Shown here piece after piece: positions 8,771 through 17,237 of a DNA stretch of 64,000 bases (its first letter is position 1; each line of letters opens with the position of its first letter). The DNA is from Lentzea sp. NEAU-D7 (GTDB lineage Bacteria > Actinomycetota > Actinomycetes > Mycobacteriales > Pseudonocardiaceae): NCBI RefSeq assembly GCF_026242055.1, contig NZ_JAPJDL010000005.1, positions 255,089 through 319,088 of the forward strand. The letters run 5' to 3'. The position numbers and the translations under genes were made by a program. The notes beneath the pieces are model-generated. The model was given only the letters and a program-made list of their open reading frames with translations. It did no database searches and was not told the origin of the DNA.

Positions 8771-9508
8771 TCAGGGCTTGCGAGCCTCGACCAGGAACCG
8801 CCTCGACGTGCACACGAACTCCCCGTGCTCCCGGATGTGCGCGTGCATGTCCAGGAGCCGGTCCCGATACCCCTCCACCGTGAACCCGGGAACGGTCCAC
8901 AGCACCTTGCGCAGGAAGTGCACGACCGCGGCAACGTCGAAGAACGCCACCCGCAGCGCCACCGGCTCCAGCCGCAGCACCTCCAACCCGGCAGCCTCGG
9001 CATCAGCACGAGCCCGCGACACCCCACGGGCCTCACCCACCGGCTGCGGCCCCATCATGAAGTCGGTGAGCTCCCGGTTCGTGCCGGCCCCGATCTGCTG
9101 CGAGAAGTAGGCCCCACCAGACCGCAGCACCCGCGCGACTTCGCCCCACGGCGTCACCACGGGATGCCGCGAGATCACCAGGTCGAACGAGGAAGCCCGG
9201 AACGGCAGCGGGCCGCCGTCCGCCGCGCGCACCACGAACGGCAGGTTCTTCGAGGCGACCAGGGCGTTCGGCGGCCACGACTCGGTGGCGACCATCATCG
9301 GCGGCAACACCGGGGCCGACGCCGTCACCTCTCCCCCGCCGGTCTGCAGGTCGAGAGCCGATGAGACCGCTCCCAGCCGCGCGGCGATCAGGGAGGCGTA
9401 GCCCCACGGTGGGCGCTCCTCGGTGGCACGGCCCTCGAACCACGAGAAGTCCCAGCCCTCCAGCGGCACGGCCGCGCCCTCGGCCACCAGCTCCTCGAAC
9501 GTCCCCAT
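8771..9508 (-). CDS. SAM-dependent methyltransferase (class I)
   Basis: 245 residues. The class I fold is visible: ALDLQTGGGEVT (motif I, SAM binding), VVRAADGGPLPFRASSFDLVISRHPV (motifs II-III, acidic residue and D-L-V-I) and VARVLRSGGAYFSQQIG (motif IV/post). The C-terminal half (FDVAAVVHFLRKVLWTVPGF) is typical of small-molecule methyltransferases annotated only by domain. Substrate unknown. It is a single gene with about 218 bases upstream before the subtilase gene. Confidence 0.82.
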   Translation of the reverse strand: MGTFEELVAEGAAVPLEGWDFSWFEGRATEERPPWGYASLIAARLGAVSSALDLQTGGGEVTASAPVLPPMMVATESWPPNALVASKNLPFVVRAADGGPLPFRASSFDLVISRHPVVTPWGEVARVLRSGGAYFSQQIGAGTNRELTDFMMGPQPVGEARGVSRARADAEAAGLEVLRLEPVALRVAFFDVAAVVHFLRKVLWTVPGFTVEGYRDRLLDMHAHIREHGEFVCTSRRFLVEARKP

Positions 9509-9638
9509 GGCTGGAATGCCACCACAGACGCGCCGAACCGGCCACCGAGATTGGCGGCACCTGCCCCGGTCACTGAGACGCCGCGTCCCTGGTTCGTCTC
9601 GCGCACGGCGGGGCAGGTGCCGCAGGGGGTTACAACGA

Positions 9639-9691
9639 CCGAACGGCCGCGCGGTTACGCCCTAAGACGTAACACAAGCACGACCGTTCGG
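9639..9691. promoter_or_regulatory. Nested inverted repeats in the 9509-9726 intergenic stretch
   Basis: Outer arms CCGAACGG (9639-9646) and CCGTTCGG (9684-9691) enclose an inner stem GTTACG (9654-9659) / CGTAAC (9668-9673). The element lies between the start of the methyltransferase gene and the end of the subtilase gene, both on the minus strand. It could end subtilase transcription or be an operator for the methyltransferase. The rest of this intergenic stretch shows nothing else. Confidence 0.35.
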
Positions 9692-9726
9692 CCCAGTACA
9701 ACAACATCACTCAGTGGGGGGAACGA

Positions 9727-12700
9727 TCAGCGCAGGCGGTAGGCCCTCAGCACCGTCTGGTCGACCGTGTTGCCGTCCACGTCCGATGCCACCACGCGCA
9801 GCGACACGAAGCCGCCCGCCTTCCCGCCGGGAGGCACGATCGACTTCACCGGAGTCCAGGTGACGCCGTCGTCGAACGACGCGTAGGCCTGCAACGAGCG
9901 CACGGTCGTCTTCCCCGCCTGACGCGTCGCGGTGAACTTCACCGGCATCGGCGCGCCTGCCTTCCCGCTGTTGCGCAGGTCGAGCGGCACCGAGTAGCCG
10001 ACCTCCAGCAACGGCAGCTTGCCGTCGGCGGAAGCTGAGAACTCCCACGATGTTTTCACGTTGGTGGACAGCGCGAGCGAGTCGCGGGACGCGTCCAGCA
10101 CGAGCTTGTACCGGCCGTCGCGGGCGGGGGCGTGGAACGAGCCCCGCCTCACGTCGGAGAAGCCCAGCGACGCACCGTCGCGGAACAGCTCCACGGAGCC
10201 GCCTCCGGTCTGCCGCCAGTTCTCCACCCAGCCCGCCCCGCCGAACGGCGAGATCCGCGTGGTGATGAGATCGCCCGCCCGTTCGACGCCACCGCCGTCG
10301 GCCCACGACACGAGTGACGGTCCGCCGAGCTGCGGCGAGGTGACGGCACGCAGGTTCGTGCGCTCGTACCTGCCGCCCGGCTGGAAGGTCACCGGCTCCA
10401 CGTGCGCCCACGAGGTCGTGATCGGGTCGTCGCCGCCTCCGTACGCGCGCCCGTCGAAGCCCTCCTGGTGCCAGGTGCCCGGGGTGAAGTACTCGGTGCG
10501 CTCCGCCGGAGCGGCGAGCCGTTCGTCCAGCGTCATGCCGATGGCGCCGTCGACGACCGGGTTGTTGCGCTGGTTGACCGAGCCGTCACCGCCGGACGTG
10601 TGGTAGCGCGCCTTGACCCGCGCGAGCTCCGAGTGCCGGAGCTTCTTCACTCCGGACGGAAGCGAACCCTTGTGCGGCAGGAACAACGTGTACGAGACCG
10701 GCGAGCCCGCGATGGCCCGCACCGTGAGCTTCGCCGGTGTGACGGCCACGTGGTGCTCCGCCGCGGCGATCACCGGGATCGCCGTCTGCTCCTCGAACCC
10801 GAACGGCACCGGTCCCGCCCACAGCACCGCGGCCGCGCCGGCGTCCTTCATCGCCTGCGCGACCTCGTAGACGTCCTCGCCGGCGGTCCTGACGAGAGCG
10901 AGCTTGCCGCGCACGTCCGAACCGCGTTCGGCCACGTCGAACCGGTGCTCGCCGGGCGGCAGGAACTTGCTGCTTTCGTAGTACCGCACCGGGAACCCGC
11001 CCGGGACCGACACGAGCGGCTGCCCGCCCTTGAGCCCGGAGTCGTAGGTCAGCTCCGGCAGCGGCGCGCCGAACGACAGGCCGTACAGCGGAACGCGGCC
11101 GTCGATGATGCTCGCGACGCCGCTGATCTTGCCGGGCGCGAAGGGCACGCGCAGCTGGGCGTCGCGGTACCAGACCACCGAGTCGCGCTCGGGCAGTTCG
11201 ACGCCGATCTGCCCGGCCTGCCTGGCGTCCAGCGTCACGGACACGTCCGCCGCCAGCGAGACGCGGCCGGCCACCTCGGTCGCGGCGACCGGCACGAACC
11301 AGTCGTAGTTCGGCGTCAGCTCGTCGATGCGGCCGAGCACCGCGTAGTCCGCGACGGGCAGCCGCGCCGAGCCGGTGCCGTCCGGCCCGATGCTGAGCAC
11401 CGACGCCTCCTTCGTCGTCATGTTGACCACGACGGCGAACTCGTTCGGGACGGGCTTGCCGTCACGGCCGATCATCGACAACGTCAGCGCGTGCCGTTCC
11501 TCCTGCACGTACGCGCCGACGGAGGTGGTCAGTTCGACGCCCGCCCCGGATGCCTTGACGTGCCCGAAGAAGGTGCCGTTGCCCTTGCGCGGGTCGAGCA
11601 CGACGTCGACCGCGACGCTGCCCCGCGCCGGCACGGTCACCGACGACGGCACGGAGAAGTCCGCGCCGAGGTCGTGCCGCAGCGTCAGCGGAACCGGTTC
11701 GTCGCTCGCGTTGGAGTACGTGATCGTCTTCGTGACCGTCTTGGTGTGCGGCCATTCCAGCAGCCCGAACGACAGGCTTCCGGCGGAGGCCCGGACCTGC
11801 TGGGTCACCGCGCGGCCGACGTCGAGCAGGCCGGTGCCGACGCTCACGGGAGAGTCCGCGACCGGTTTCACCGTCGCCATCAGGTGGGCCTTGAGCTCGG
11901 CCGCGGTCCAGGACGGGTTGCGCTGCGCCAGCACCGCCGCCGCGCCCGCGACGTGCGGCGCGGCCATCGACGTGCCGGTCAGCCGCGCGTGCAGGTCGTC
12001 GACGGCGTGTTCCCACAGGGTGTTCTCGGCGCGGGCGGCCACGATGTCCGTGCCCGGCGCGGCGATGTCCGGCTTGACCGCGAAGTCGCCCAGCCGCGGG
12101 CCGCGCGACGACATCTCCTCCACCGCGCCCTGCTTGGTCAGGTTCGCCACGGCGAGCGCCGAGTCCGCGACGGCCGGCGAGGACACCTTGCGGAACGTCC
12201 CCGCGTTGCCCGCCGCGACCACGAAGAGCGCGCCGGTCTCGGCGGTGAGCTCCTCGACCTTGCGGGACAACGGGTCCGAGCCGTCGGACTGGTCACCGCC
12301 CAGCGACATGTTGACGACCTTGGCCCCGACCTCGCGCGCCGCCCACTCCATGCCGGCGATCACCGCGCTGTCGAAGCAGTACGAGGCCTCGCAGACCCGG
12401 CCCACGGCAAGGGAAGCGCCCTTCGCGACACCGACGTGCCGGCTGCCACGACCGGCGACCGTGGCCGCGACGTGCGTGCCGTGACCGATGTCGTCCTGGA
12501 TGCCGGACGGCGTGAAGTCCTTCGACACGGAGACGACGCCCGCGAGCTCCGGGTGGTTGCGGTCGTACCCGGTGTCGAGCACGGCGACCGTGACACCGGT
12601 GCCGTCGAACCCGCCCTGCCACGCGGCCGGCGCACCCACCATCGGCACGCTCTCGGTCAGCGAGATCTGCGACTTGCCGTCGAGCCACAGCTTCTCGGCA

Positions 12701-13125
12701 CGCAACGCGCTCGTGCGCCGCGCCGTCCACTGCCGCGCCGCGTCCTTCTTGGCCACCGCGCCCGCCGCCCGGAAACCGCTGTTCAGCAAGGGGATCCGGT
12801 CGATCTTGTCGTCCGTGTACCCGTAGGCGTGCAACGACGTGACGTCGAAGAAGCGCTTGTCGACGCGATCCTGCCCCACCGCGTCGACGGCGTCCGCCGG
12901 CACCACGTACTGGTGGCCGTTCTGCACGTACTGGGCGAACTGCACGCCGGGCCGTCCCTCGACCCGGACGAGCTCACCACGCGCGTCGACGACGACCTTG
13001 TCACCGCTGATCAGCGTGATGGCCGAGGTCTTCCGCACTCCCGGCGGTTCCGCCTGCGCCGCCGCCACCGGGCTGAGCAGCCCGGCGGCGAGAGCGGTGA
13101 TCACCAAACATCGTGCCAAGCGCAC
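9727..13125 (-). CDS. Large secreted subtilisin-like serine protease (S8) with PA domain
   Basis: 1132 residues from GTG at 13125, which has AGGGGAGGA upstream. Signal peptide (VRLARCLVITALAAGLLSPVAAAQA) and a prodomain precede the S8 catalytic domain. The triad is Asp in VAVLDTGYDRNHPEL, His in IGHGTHVAATVAG and Ser in LTGTSMAAPHVAGAAA. Downstream are a fibronectin/Ig-like segment (TKTITYSNASDEPVPLTLR), a protease-associated (PA) region (GKLALVRTAGEDVYEVAQAMKDAGA) and long beta-sandwich C-terminal domains. The protein is probably an exported nutrient-scavenging or matrix protease. No neighbouring gene suggests a dedicated substrate. Confidence 0.93.
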   Translation of the reverse strand: MRLARCLVITALAAGLLSPVAAAQAEPPGVRKTSAITLISGDKVVVDARGELVRVEGRPGVQFAQYVQNGHQYVVPADAVDAVGQDRVDKRFFDVTSLHAYGYTDDKIDRIPLLNSGFRAAGAVAKKDAARQWTARRTSALRAEKLWLDGKSQISLTESVPMVGAPAAWQGGFDGTGVTVAVLDTGYDRNHPELAGVVSVSKDFTPSGIQDDIGHGTHVAATVAGRGSRHVGVAKGASLAVGRVCEASYCFDSAVIAGMEWAAREVGAKVVNMSLGGDQSDGSDPLSRKVEELTAETGALFVVAAGNAGTFRKVSSPAVADSALAVANLTKQGAVEEMSSRGPRLGDFAVKPDIAAPGTDIVAARAENTLWEHAVDDLHARLTGTSMAAPHVAGAAAVLAQRNPSWTAAELKAHLMATVKPVADSPVSVGTGLLDVGRAVTQQVRASAGSLSFGLLEWPHTKTVTKTITYSNASDEPVPLTLRHDLGADFSVPSSVTVPARGSVAVDVVLDPRKGNGTFFGHVKASGAGVELTTSVGAYVQEERHALTLSMIGRDGKPVPNEFAVVVNMTTKEASVLSIGPDGTGSARLPVADYAVLGRIDELTPNYDWFVPVAATEVAGRVSLAADVSVTLDARQAGQIGVELPERDSVVWYRDAQLRVPFAPGKISGVASIIDGRVPLYGLSFGAPLPELTYDSGLKGGQPLVSVPGGFPVRYYESSKFLPPGEHRFDVAERGSDVRGKLALVRTAGEDVYEVAQAMKDAGAAAVLWAGPVPFGFEEQTAIPVIAAAEHHVAVTPAKLTVRAIAGSPVSYTLFLPHKGSLPSGVKKLRHSELARVKARYHTSGGDGSVNQRNNPVVDGAIGMTLDERLAAPAERTEYFTPGTWHQEGFDGRAYGGGDDPITTSWAHVEPVTFQPGGRYERTNLRAVTSPQLGGPSLVSWADGGGVERAGDLITTRISPFGGAGWVENWRQTGGGSVELFRDGASLGFSDVRRGSFHAPARDGRYKLVLDASRDSLALSTNVKTSWEFSASADGKLPLLEVGYSVPLDLRNSGKAGAPMPVKFTATRQAGKTTVRSLQAYASFDDGVTWTPVKSIVPPGGKAGGFVSLRVVASDVDGNTVDQTVLRAYRLR

Positions 13126-13189
13126 GTGTCCTCCCCTGGGTGTGAACCTCTCCACCCAGGAAGACTCGAGATCGCGCGCGCGGGTTGCC

Positions 13190-13588
13190 TCACGCTCCGC
13201 GGTAGGTGCCGAAGCTCCAGCGGTTGCCCTCGGGGTCGGCCACCGTGAAGCCGCGCGAGCCGTAGTCCTCGTCGCGCAGGCCGCGGATCTCGGTCGCCCC
13301 CCGGGCCAGCGACCGCGCGTGGATCTCGTCGGGCCGGTCGGTCACCACGTAGATCGATCCGGCGCCGGCCCGCGTGGCCTCGACCTCGCCGACCGACCGC
13401 ACGGCGGACCCCAGCATGACGCCGCCGCCCTCGGGCCAGACCATCTCGCAGTGCACGACCTCGCCGTCGGCCTCCCCCGGTACGACGAGGTGTTCGGAGA
13501 ACCCGAACGCCTCCACGAGGAAGCGGATCGCGGCGGGAGCGTCCTGATAGGACAGGCAGGGCCAGCAGGTGGGTGCGGGTGTGCTCAT
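13190..13588 (-). CDS. VOC-superfamily (glyoxalase-like) protein
   Basis: 132 residues with the beta-alpha-beta-beta-beta vicinal oxygen chelate pattern: LSYQDAPAAIRFLVEAFGF, then VHCEMVWPEGGGVMLGSA, IYVVTDRPDEIHARSLARGATE and the closing FTVADPEGNRWSFGTY. Members include glyoxalases, dioxygenases and resistance proteins such as bleomycin binders; this sequence does not decide between them. The ATG overlaps the stop codon of the upstream AraC gene (ATGA), so the two form an operon and this protein is probably what the regulator controls. Confidence 0.83.
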   Translation of the reverse strand: MSTPAPTCWPCLSYQDAPAAIRFLVEAFGFSEHLVVPGEADGEVVHCEMVWPEGGGVMLGSAVRSVGEVEATRAGAGSIYVVTDRPDEIHARSLARGATEIRGLRDEDYGSRGFTVADPEGNRWSFGTYRGA

Positions 13589-14385
13589 GAAGGCAACTCT
13601 GCGCCCTGACCGCCCTCGCTGCCTTGTACGAATGGAAGCTCGGTCGCGATCCACTCGGTCGGGGTCGCCCCGCACAACGCCCGCCAGTCGCGGTTGAAGT
13701 GCGCCTGGTCGGTGTAGCCGCACGCCACGGCCACCTCGGTCAGCGTCGGCCGCCGTTCTCCCCGCAGCATCCGGTTCGCCCGCTCGAACCGCATCACCCG
13801 GCCCATGACCTTGGGCGTGAGCCCGTACTCGGCCGCGAACCGCGCGCTCAGGTGCTGCCGGCTCCACCCGACCTCGGCGGCGATCTCGCCCACCGCCGCC
13901 CCCGCCGCGAGGCGCTGCCACGCCCACGCCACCTCGACCTGCTGCCGCACCGGCCTGACCAGCCCGCCCAGCACCTCGTCCAGGAGCGCGAACCGGTCCG
14001 TCCACGTCGGCGCGTCCCGCAGCCGTTCACGCAGCTCACCGGCGGGAGCGTCGAGCGAGCCGAGCTCCACGGTCATCGCCGCCAGCTCACCCGCCGGCAC
14101 GCCGAAGAACGCCCGCATCCCCAGCGGCGTGAGGTCGCACTGCACGCCGTGCTGGAAGCCGTTGTGCGTGATCATCACGGCCTCGTCGTGCAACCCGCCG
14201 CACAGCGCGGCGAACCGGCCCTCGGGCAGGTCGACCGTGCCGTCCACCGTCACCACGAGGGTGAGCGAGCGCGACGGCAGGCCGCGGTGGACGCCGGGTT
14301 CGGTGCGCATCCGATACCCGGAGTACCGCGTCACGAACGGCCTCAGCCGCGGGTGCGGCAGGCCGACGACGTGCTGGACGTCCAC
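13585..14385 (-). CDS. AraC-family transcriptional regulator
   Basis: 266 residues from GTG at 14385. The N-terminal part (LPHPRLRPFVTRYSGYRM) is the DUF6597-like sensor region seen in many actinobacterial AraC proteins. The C-terminal ~100 residues hold two helix-turn-helix units: AAGAAVGEIAAEVGWSRQHLSARFAAEYG and RPTLTEVAVACGYTDQAHFNRDWRALCG, ending TPTEWIA. It overlaps the downstream VOC gene by 4 bases and likely activates that operon. The longer frame upstream of 14385 is unrelated sequence overlapping the ROK gene. Confidence 0.88.
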   Translation of the reverse strand: MDVQHVVGLPHPRLRPFVTRYSGYRMRTEPGVHRGLPSRSLTLVVTVDGTVDLPEGRFAALCGGLHDEAVMITHNGFQHGVQCDLTPLGMRAFFGVPAGELAAMTVELGSLDAPAGELRERLRDAPTWTDRFALLDEVLGGLVRPVRQQVEVAWAWQRLAAGAAVGEIAAEVGWSRQHLSARFAAEYGLTPKVMGRVMRFERANRMLRGERRPTLTEVAVACGYTDQAHFNRDWRALCGATPTEWIATELPFVQGSEGGQGAELPS

Positions 14386-14395
14386 GAACTTGATG

Positions 14396-15370
14396 CTAGA
14401 GCAACTCACCCAGGACGAGCAGCCCTGCGCCGACGGGCACCAGGTCAGGACCGTACGACGTGACGCTGACGTCCACGTCCGGCATCGCCCGCAGGTACAG
14501 GCCGGGCGACTCCAGCACCTTCCGTCCACTCAGGACGATCTGGTCGAGGTCGAGCAGCTGCACCAGGTTCGTCACCGCGGCGGCGAGCACCCGCGCCGCC
14601 TCGACGCCCGTGCTGGCGGCGTGCACCGCCTCGACGCACCCGCGCCGCCCGCAGACGCACAGCGGTCCGTCGAGCTGGATCGTCGTGTGCCCGAACTCGC
14701 CCGCGCCCGACCGCGCGCCGCGGTACACCTCCCCTCCGAGGAGCAGCCCCACGCCCAGACCGGTGCCCACGAACACCAGCGCCGCGTCCCGCAACGGTCT
14801 GCGCCACGCCTCGGCGAGCACGGCGGCGTTGGTGTCCTTGTCCACGACGACCGGCAGCCCGAGCCGTTGTTCGGCCAGCGCCTTCAACGGGACCGACGAC
14901 CAGCCCGGGAGCCCGTTCGGCGACACCACCCCGTCGCGGTGCTCCAGCGGACCGGCGATGCCGATGCCGAGCCCCAGCACCGCGTCCCCGGCCTCGACCA
15001 GCGAGGCGAGGGCGTCCAGCACGTCGCCGGGCGTGAACATCGGGGCCAGCGGTACGACCGACGCCGACACCACCTCGCCGGTCAGGTCCAGCTTCACCAC
15101 CCGCAGTTCGTCGCGGTCGACGTAGGCGCCGTACGCGTACGCCCCGCCGGGCACGAGCCGCAGCGACATGCGGGGCTTGCCGCGGCCGCCGTCGCGGACG
15201 GCGCCGGTCTCCTCCAGCAGGCCGGCCGACATGAGCCGCGCCACGATCTTCGAGATCGCCTGCGGGGTCAGTCCTGTCTCCGCGGCGAGAGAAGCCCTGC
15301 TCAGCGCCCCGGAGCGGACGAGCCTGAGCACCGTCCTGTCGTTGTGCGAGCGCAGTGAGGTGAGGTCCAC
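14396..15370 (-). CDS. ROK-family transcriptional repressor
   Basis: 324 residues. An N-terminal winged helix-turn-helix (LRSHNDRTVLRLVRSGALSRASLAAETGLTPQAISKIV) is followed by a sugar-kinase-like ROK domain with the phosphate/sugar segments LGLGIGIAGPL, VDKDTNAAVLAE and FVGTGLGVGLLLGGEVYRG, and the zinc signature CVCGRRGCVEA. This is the layout of XylR/NagC repressors that bind a sugar or sugar phosphate. It is divergent from the Gfo/Idh/MocA oxidoreductase operon across 38 bases and probably represses it, de-repressing when the sugar is present. Confidence 0.92.
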   Translation of the reverse strand: MDLTSLRSHNDRTVLRLVRSGALSRASLAAETGLTPQAISKIVARLMSAGLLEETGAVRDGGRGKPRMSLRLVPGGAYAYGAYVDRDELRVVKLDLTGEVVSASVVPLAPMFTPGDVLDALASLVEAGDAVLGLGIGIAGPLEHRDGVVSPNGLPGWSSVPLKALAEQRLGLPVVVDKDTNAAVLAEAWRRPLRDAALVFVGTGLGVGLLLGGEVYRGARSGAGEFGHTTIQLDGPLCVCGRRGCVEAVHAASTGVEAARVLAAAVTNLVQLLDLDQIVLSGRKVLESPGLYLRAMPDVDVSVTSYGPDLVPVGAGLLVLGELL

Positions 15371-15408
15371 GGTCGCAATTATTCAACAGCGTTGCTTTAA
15401 TCGGAAGC
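15371..15408. promoter_or_regulatory. Short divergent control region between ROK repressor and oxidoreductase operon
   Basis: The 38 bases are A+T-rich against G+C-rich flanks and contain the imperfect palindrome TTCAACAGCGTTGCTTTAAT with a CAAC/GTTG core. This is where a ROK repressor would be expected to bind. Confidence 0.45.
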
Positions 15409-16416
15409 ATGACTCGAGTCGGACTTCTGGGCTACGGCATCGCGGGGCGGGTCTTCCACGCCCCGCTGATCTCCTCCACCGAGGGCATGGACCTCGTCGC
15501 GATCGTCACGGCGAACCCGGAGCGGCAGGCGCAGGCCCGTGCCGAACACCCGGACGCGAAGATCGTCGGCGCCGACGAGCTGTTCGAGCTGGACCTCGAC
15601 CTGATCGTCGTGGCCACGCCGAACAGGACGCACGTCGAGTACGCGAAGCGGGCCATCGCGAAGGGCGTCGCGGTCGTCGTCGACAAGCCGTTCGCGCCGA
15701 CCTCCGCCGAAGCCGAGGAGCTCGTGGCCGCCGCGCGGGCCGCGCGAGTGCCGCTCACGGTCTTCCAGAACCGCCGCTGGGACAGCGACTTCCTCACCGT
15801 CCGCGAGATCGCCGGCAGGCTGGGCGAGGTGCGGCGGTTCGAGTCCCGCTTCGAGCGCTGGGTGCCGGAGATCTGGGACAACTGGCGCGAGTTCGGCGAT
15901 CCCGAGGAGGCGGGCGGCCTGCTCTACGACCTCGGCGCGCACCTCGTCGACCAGGCGCTGCAGCTGTTCGGGCCGGTCAGGAGCGTCTACGCGGAACTCG
16001 ACCGCCGCCGCCCCGGTGCCCAGGTGGACGACGACGTGTTCGTGGCGCTGACGCACGAGAACGGCGTCCGCTCCCACCTGTGGGCCAACGCGCACGCGGC
16101 GAACACCGGACCTCGCTTCCGCCTGCTCGGCAGCGAGGGCGCGTTCGAGATCAGCGGCCTGGACGAGCAGGAGGACGCGCTCGGCGCCGGCCGCCGCCCG
16201 ACCGATCCGGACTGGGGGCACGAGGAGCGCACCGGGCGACTCGGCATCCTCGGCGAGACCACCGAGATCGCCGTCGAACCCGGCGCTTACCAGCACTTCT
16301 ACGCCGAGCTGAGCGCCGGCCGGATCCCCGTCGACCCCGCGGGCGCCGTGCACGCGCTGCGGGTCATCGAAGCCGCTTTCCTTTCCGCACACGAGAACAA
16401 GGTGGTCGAACTGTGA
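15409..16416 (+). CDS. Gfo/Idh/MocA-family oxidoreductase
   Basis: 335 residues. N-terminal Rossmann fold with GYGIAGRVFHAPLI and the family signature VVDKPFAPTSAEAEELVAAA (equivalent of the EKP motif, here DKP with the catalytic Lys present). The C-terminal alpha/beta domain includes GGLLYDLGAHLVDQAL, where the conserved D-x-x-x-H for substrate binding lies. Members oxidise or reduce sugars and inositols with NAD(P). The divergent ROK repressor supports a sugar substrate. The last bases overlap the next gene start (GTGA). Confidence 0.92.
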   Translation: MTRVGLLGYGIAGRVFHAPLISSTEGMDLVAIVTANPERQAQARAEHPDAKIVGADELFELDLDLIVVATPNRTHVEYAKRAIAKGVAVVVDKPFAPTSAEAEELVAAARAARVPLTVFQNRRWDSDFLTVREIAGRLGEVRRFESRFERWVPEIWDNWREFGDPEEAGGLLYDLGAHLVDQALQLFGPVRSVYAELDRRRPGAQVDDDVFVALTHENGVRSHLWANAHAANTGPRFRLLGSEGAFEISGLDEQEDALGAGRRPTDPDWGHEERTGRLGILGETTEIAVEPGAYQHFYAELSAGRIPVDPAGAVHALRVIEAAFLSAHENKVVEL

Positions 16417-16880
16417 ACTCCGAAGAGCTTCTCGCCCAGGAACGGCGGCTGCAGTTCAGCCGGTTCGGCAACGACGTCGCGATCGAGCTCGGCCTGCACC
16501 TGCTCGACGCCGCGCGCGAGCAGGGCCTGCCGATCGCGATCTCGGTGCGGCGCAACGGACACCGCCTCTTCCACGCCTCGCTGCCCGGCACCGCGCCGGA
16601 CAACGACAGGTGGCTGGAGCGCAAGGCGCGCGTCGTCGAGCTGTTCGGCCACAGCTCGTTCTACGTCGGCACGACGTTCCGCGAGAAGGGGTCGACGTTC
16701 GAGGCGGAGTCCGGTCTCGACCAGGAGCTGTACGCGGCGCACGGTGGCGTCTTCCCCGTGCTCCTGCGCGGAACCGGCCCGATCGGCACCGTCGGCGTCT
16801 CCGGCCTGCCCCAGGCGGAGGACCACGCGTTCGTCGTGACTCAGCTGGAATCGTTCCTGAACTCACGTGACGCACAATGA
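16413..16880 (+). CDS. UPF0303 / heme-degrading-domain (DUF336-like) protein
   Basis: 155 residues from GTG, overlapping the oxidoreductase stop codon by 4 bases. It matches the UPF0303 family: ALELG-like IELGLHLLDAAREQGLPIAISVRRNGHRLFH, then WLERKARVVELFGHSSFYVG and GTVGVSGLPQAEDHAFVV. The biochemical role of this family is not established. Frequent pairing with Gfo/Idh/MocA genes, as here, suggests an accessory role in sugar metabolism. Confidence 0.85.
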   Translation: MNSEELLAQERRLQFSRFGNDVAIELGLHLLDAAREQGLPIAISVRRNGHRLFHASLPGTAPDNDRWLERKARVVELFGHSSFYVGTTFREKGSTFEAESGLDQELYAAHGGVFPVLLRGTGPIGTVGVSGLPQAEDHAFVVTQLESFLNSRDAQ

Positions 16881-17237
16881 CACGAATAGTCGTTGGTACA
16901 AATTGATACACACCACTTCGAGTGGATTCTCCCCACTCGAAGTGGTGTCGTATAACATCTATACAACACGGCCCGGCGCACACAAAAGAGTGATCCTACT
17001 GGGCCAAACGAGTGGCTTATTCCACGCTATTCCGAATAGCACAGCGATCACTCTCCTGCTGACGCGAGCACGCTCGGATAAGGCAGAAGTTGTACGCTCC
17101 GTAGCATCAACAGGCGCAAACCACCCACCCGAATGTCGCCTTTTTGGCCCCTTCACAGCCATCAGCGGTGCGAACTAACGTCCATTCCGGCTTAACGGTT
17201 TGGTCCATTAGCGCATTGAGATAGGTGGGTACCGGTT
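16881..17237 (+). promoter_or_regulatory. A+T-rich, repeat-rich leader of the encapsulin-terpene operon
   Basis: About 357 bases without a credible gene and visibly poorer in G+C than either side. Besides the hairpin at 16910-16948, it holds outer inverted repeats AGAGTGATC (16987-16995) / GATCACTCT (17046-17054) enclosing a 7-1-7 palindrome GCTATTCCGAATAGC (17026-17040). The start GTG at 17238 is preceded by AGGTGGG at about -15. The operon promoter must lie here; the nested repeats look like operator sites. Confidence 0.55.
16910..16948 (+). terminator. Perfect 16-bp hairpin after the sugar operon
   Basis: Arms ACACCACTTCGAGTGG (16910-16925) and its exact complement (16933-16948) flank a 7-nt loop, 30 bases after the UPF0303 stop. 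There is no T-tract, which is common for actinobacterial terminators. It insulates the encapsulin operon from the gene upstream. Confidence 0.7.

Noticed and set aside
10402-13248. Very long open frames opposite the subtilase and icmF genes (e.g. 10402-13248 and 38952-42317 on the plus strand)
   Set aside because: They are shadows of real genes caused by high G+C third codon positions; Arg/Ala/Gly-rich translations with no family features.
16867-17178. 103-codon open frame in the region before the encapsulin operon
   Set aside because: It overlaps the end of the UPF0303 gene, runs through a perfect hairpin, has no ribosome-binding site and its composition is not protein-like; treated as non-coding leader.
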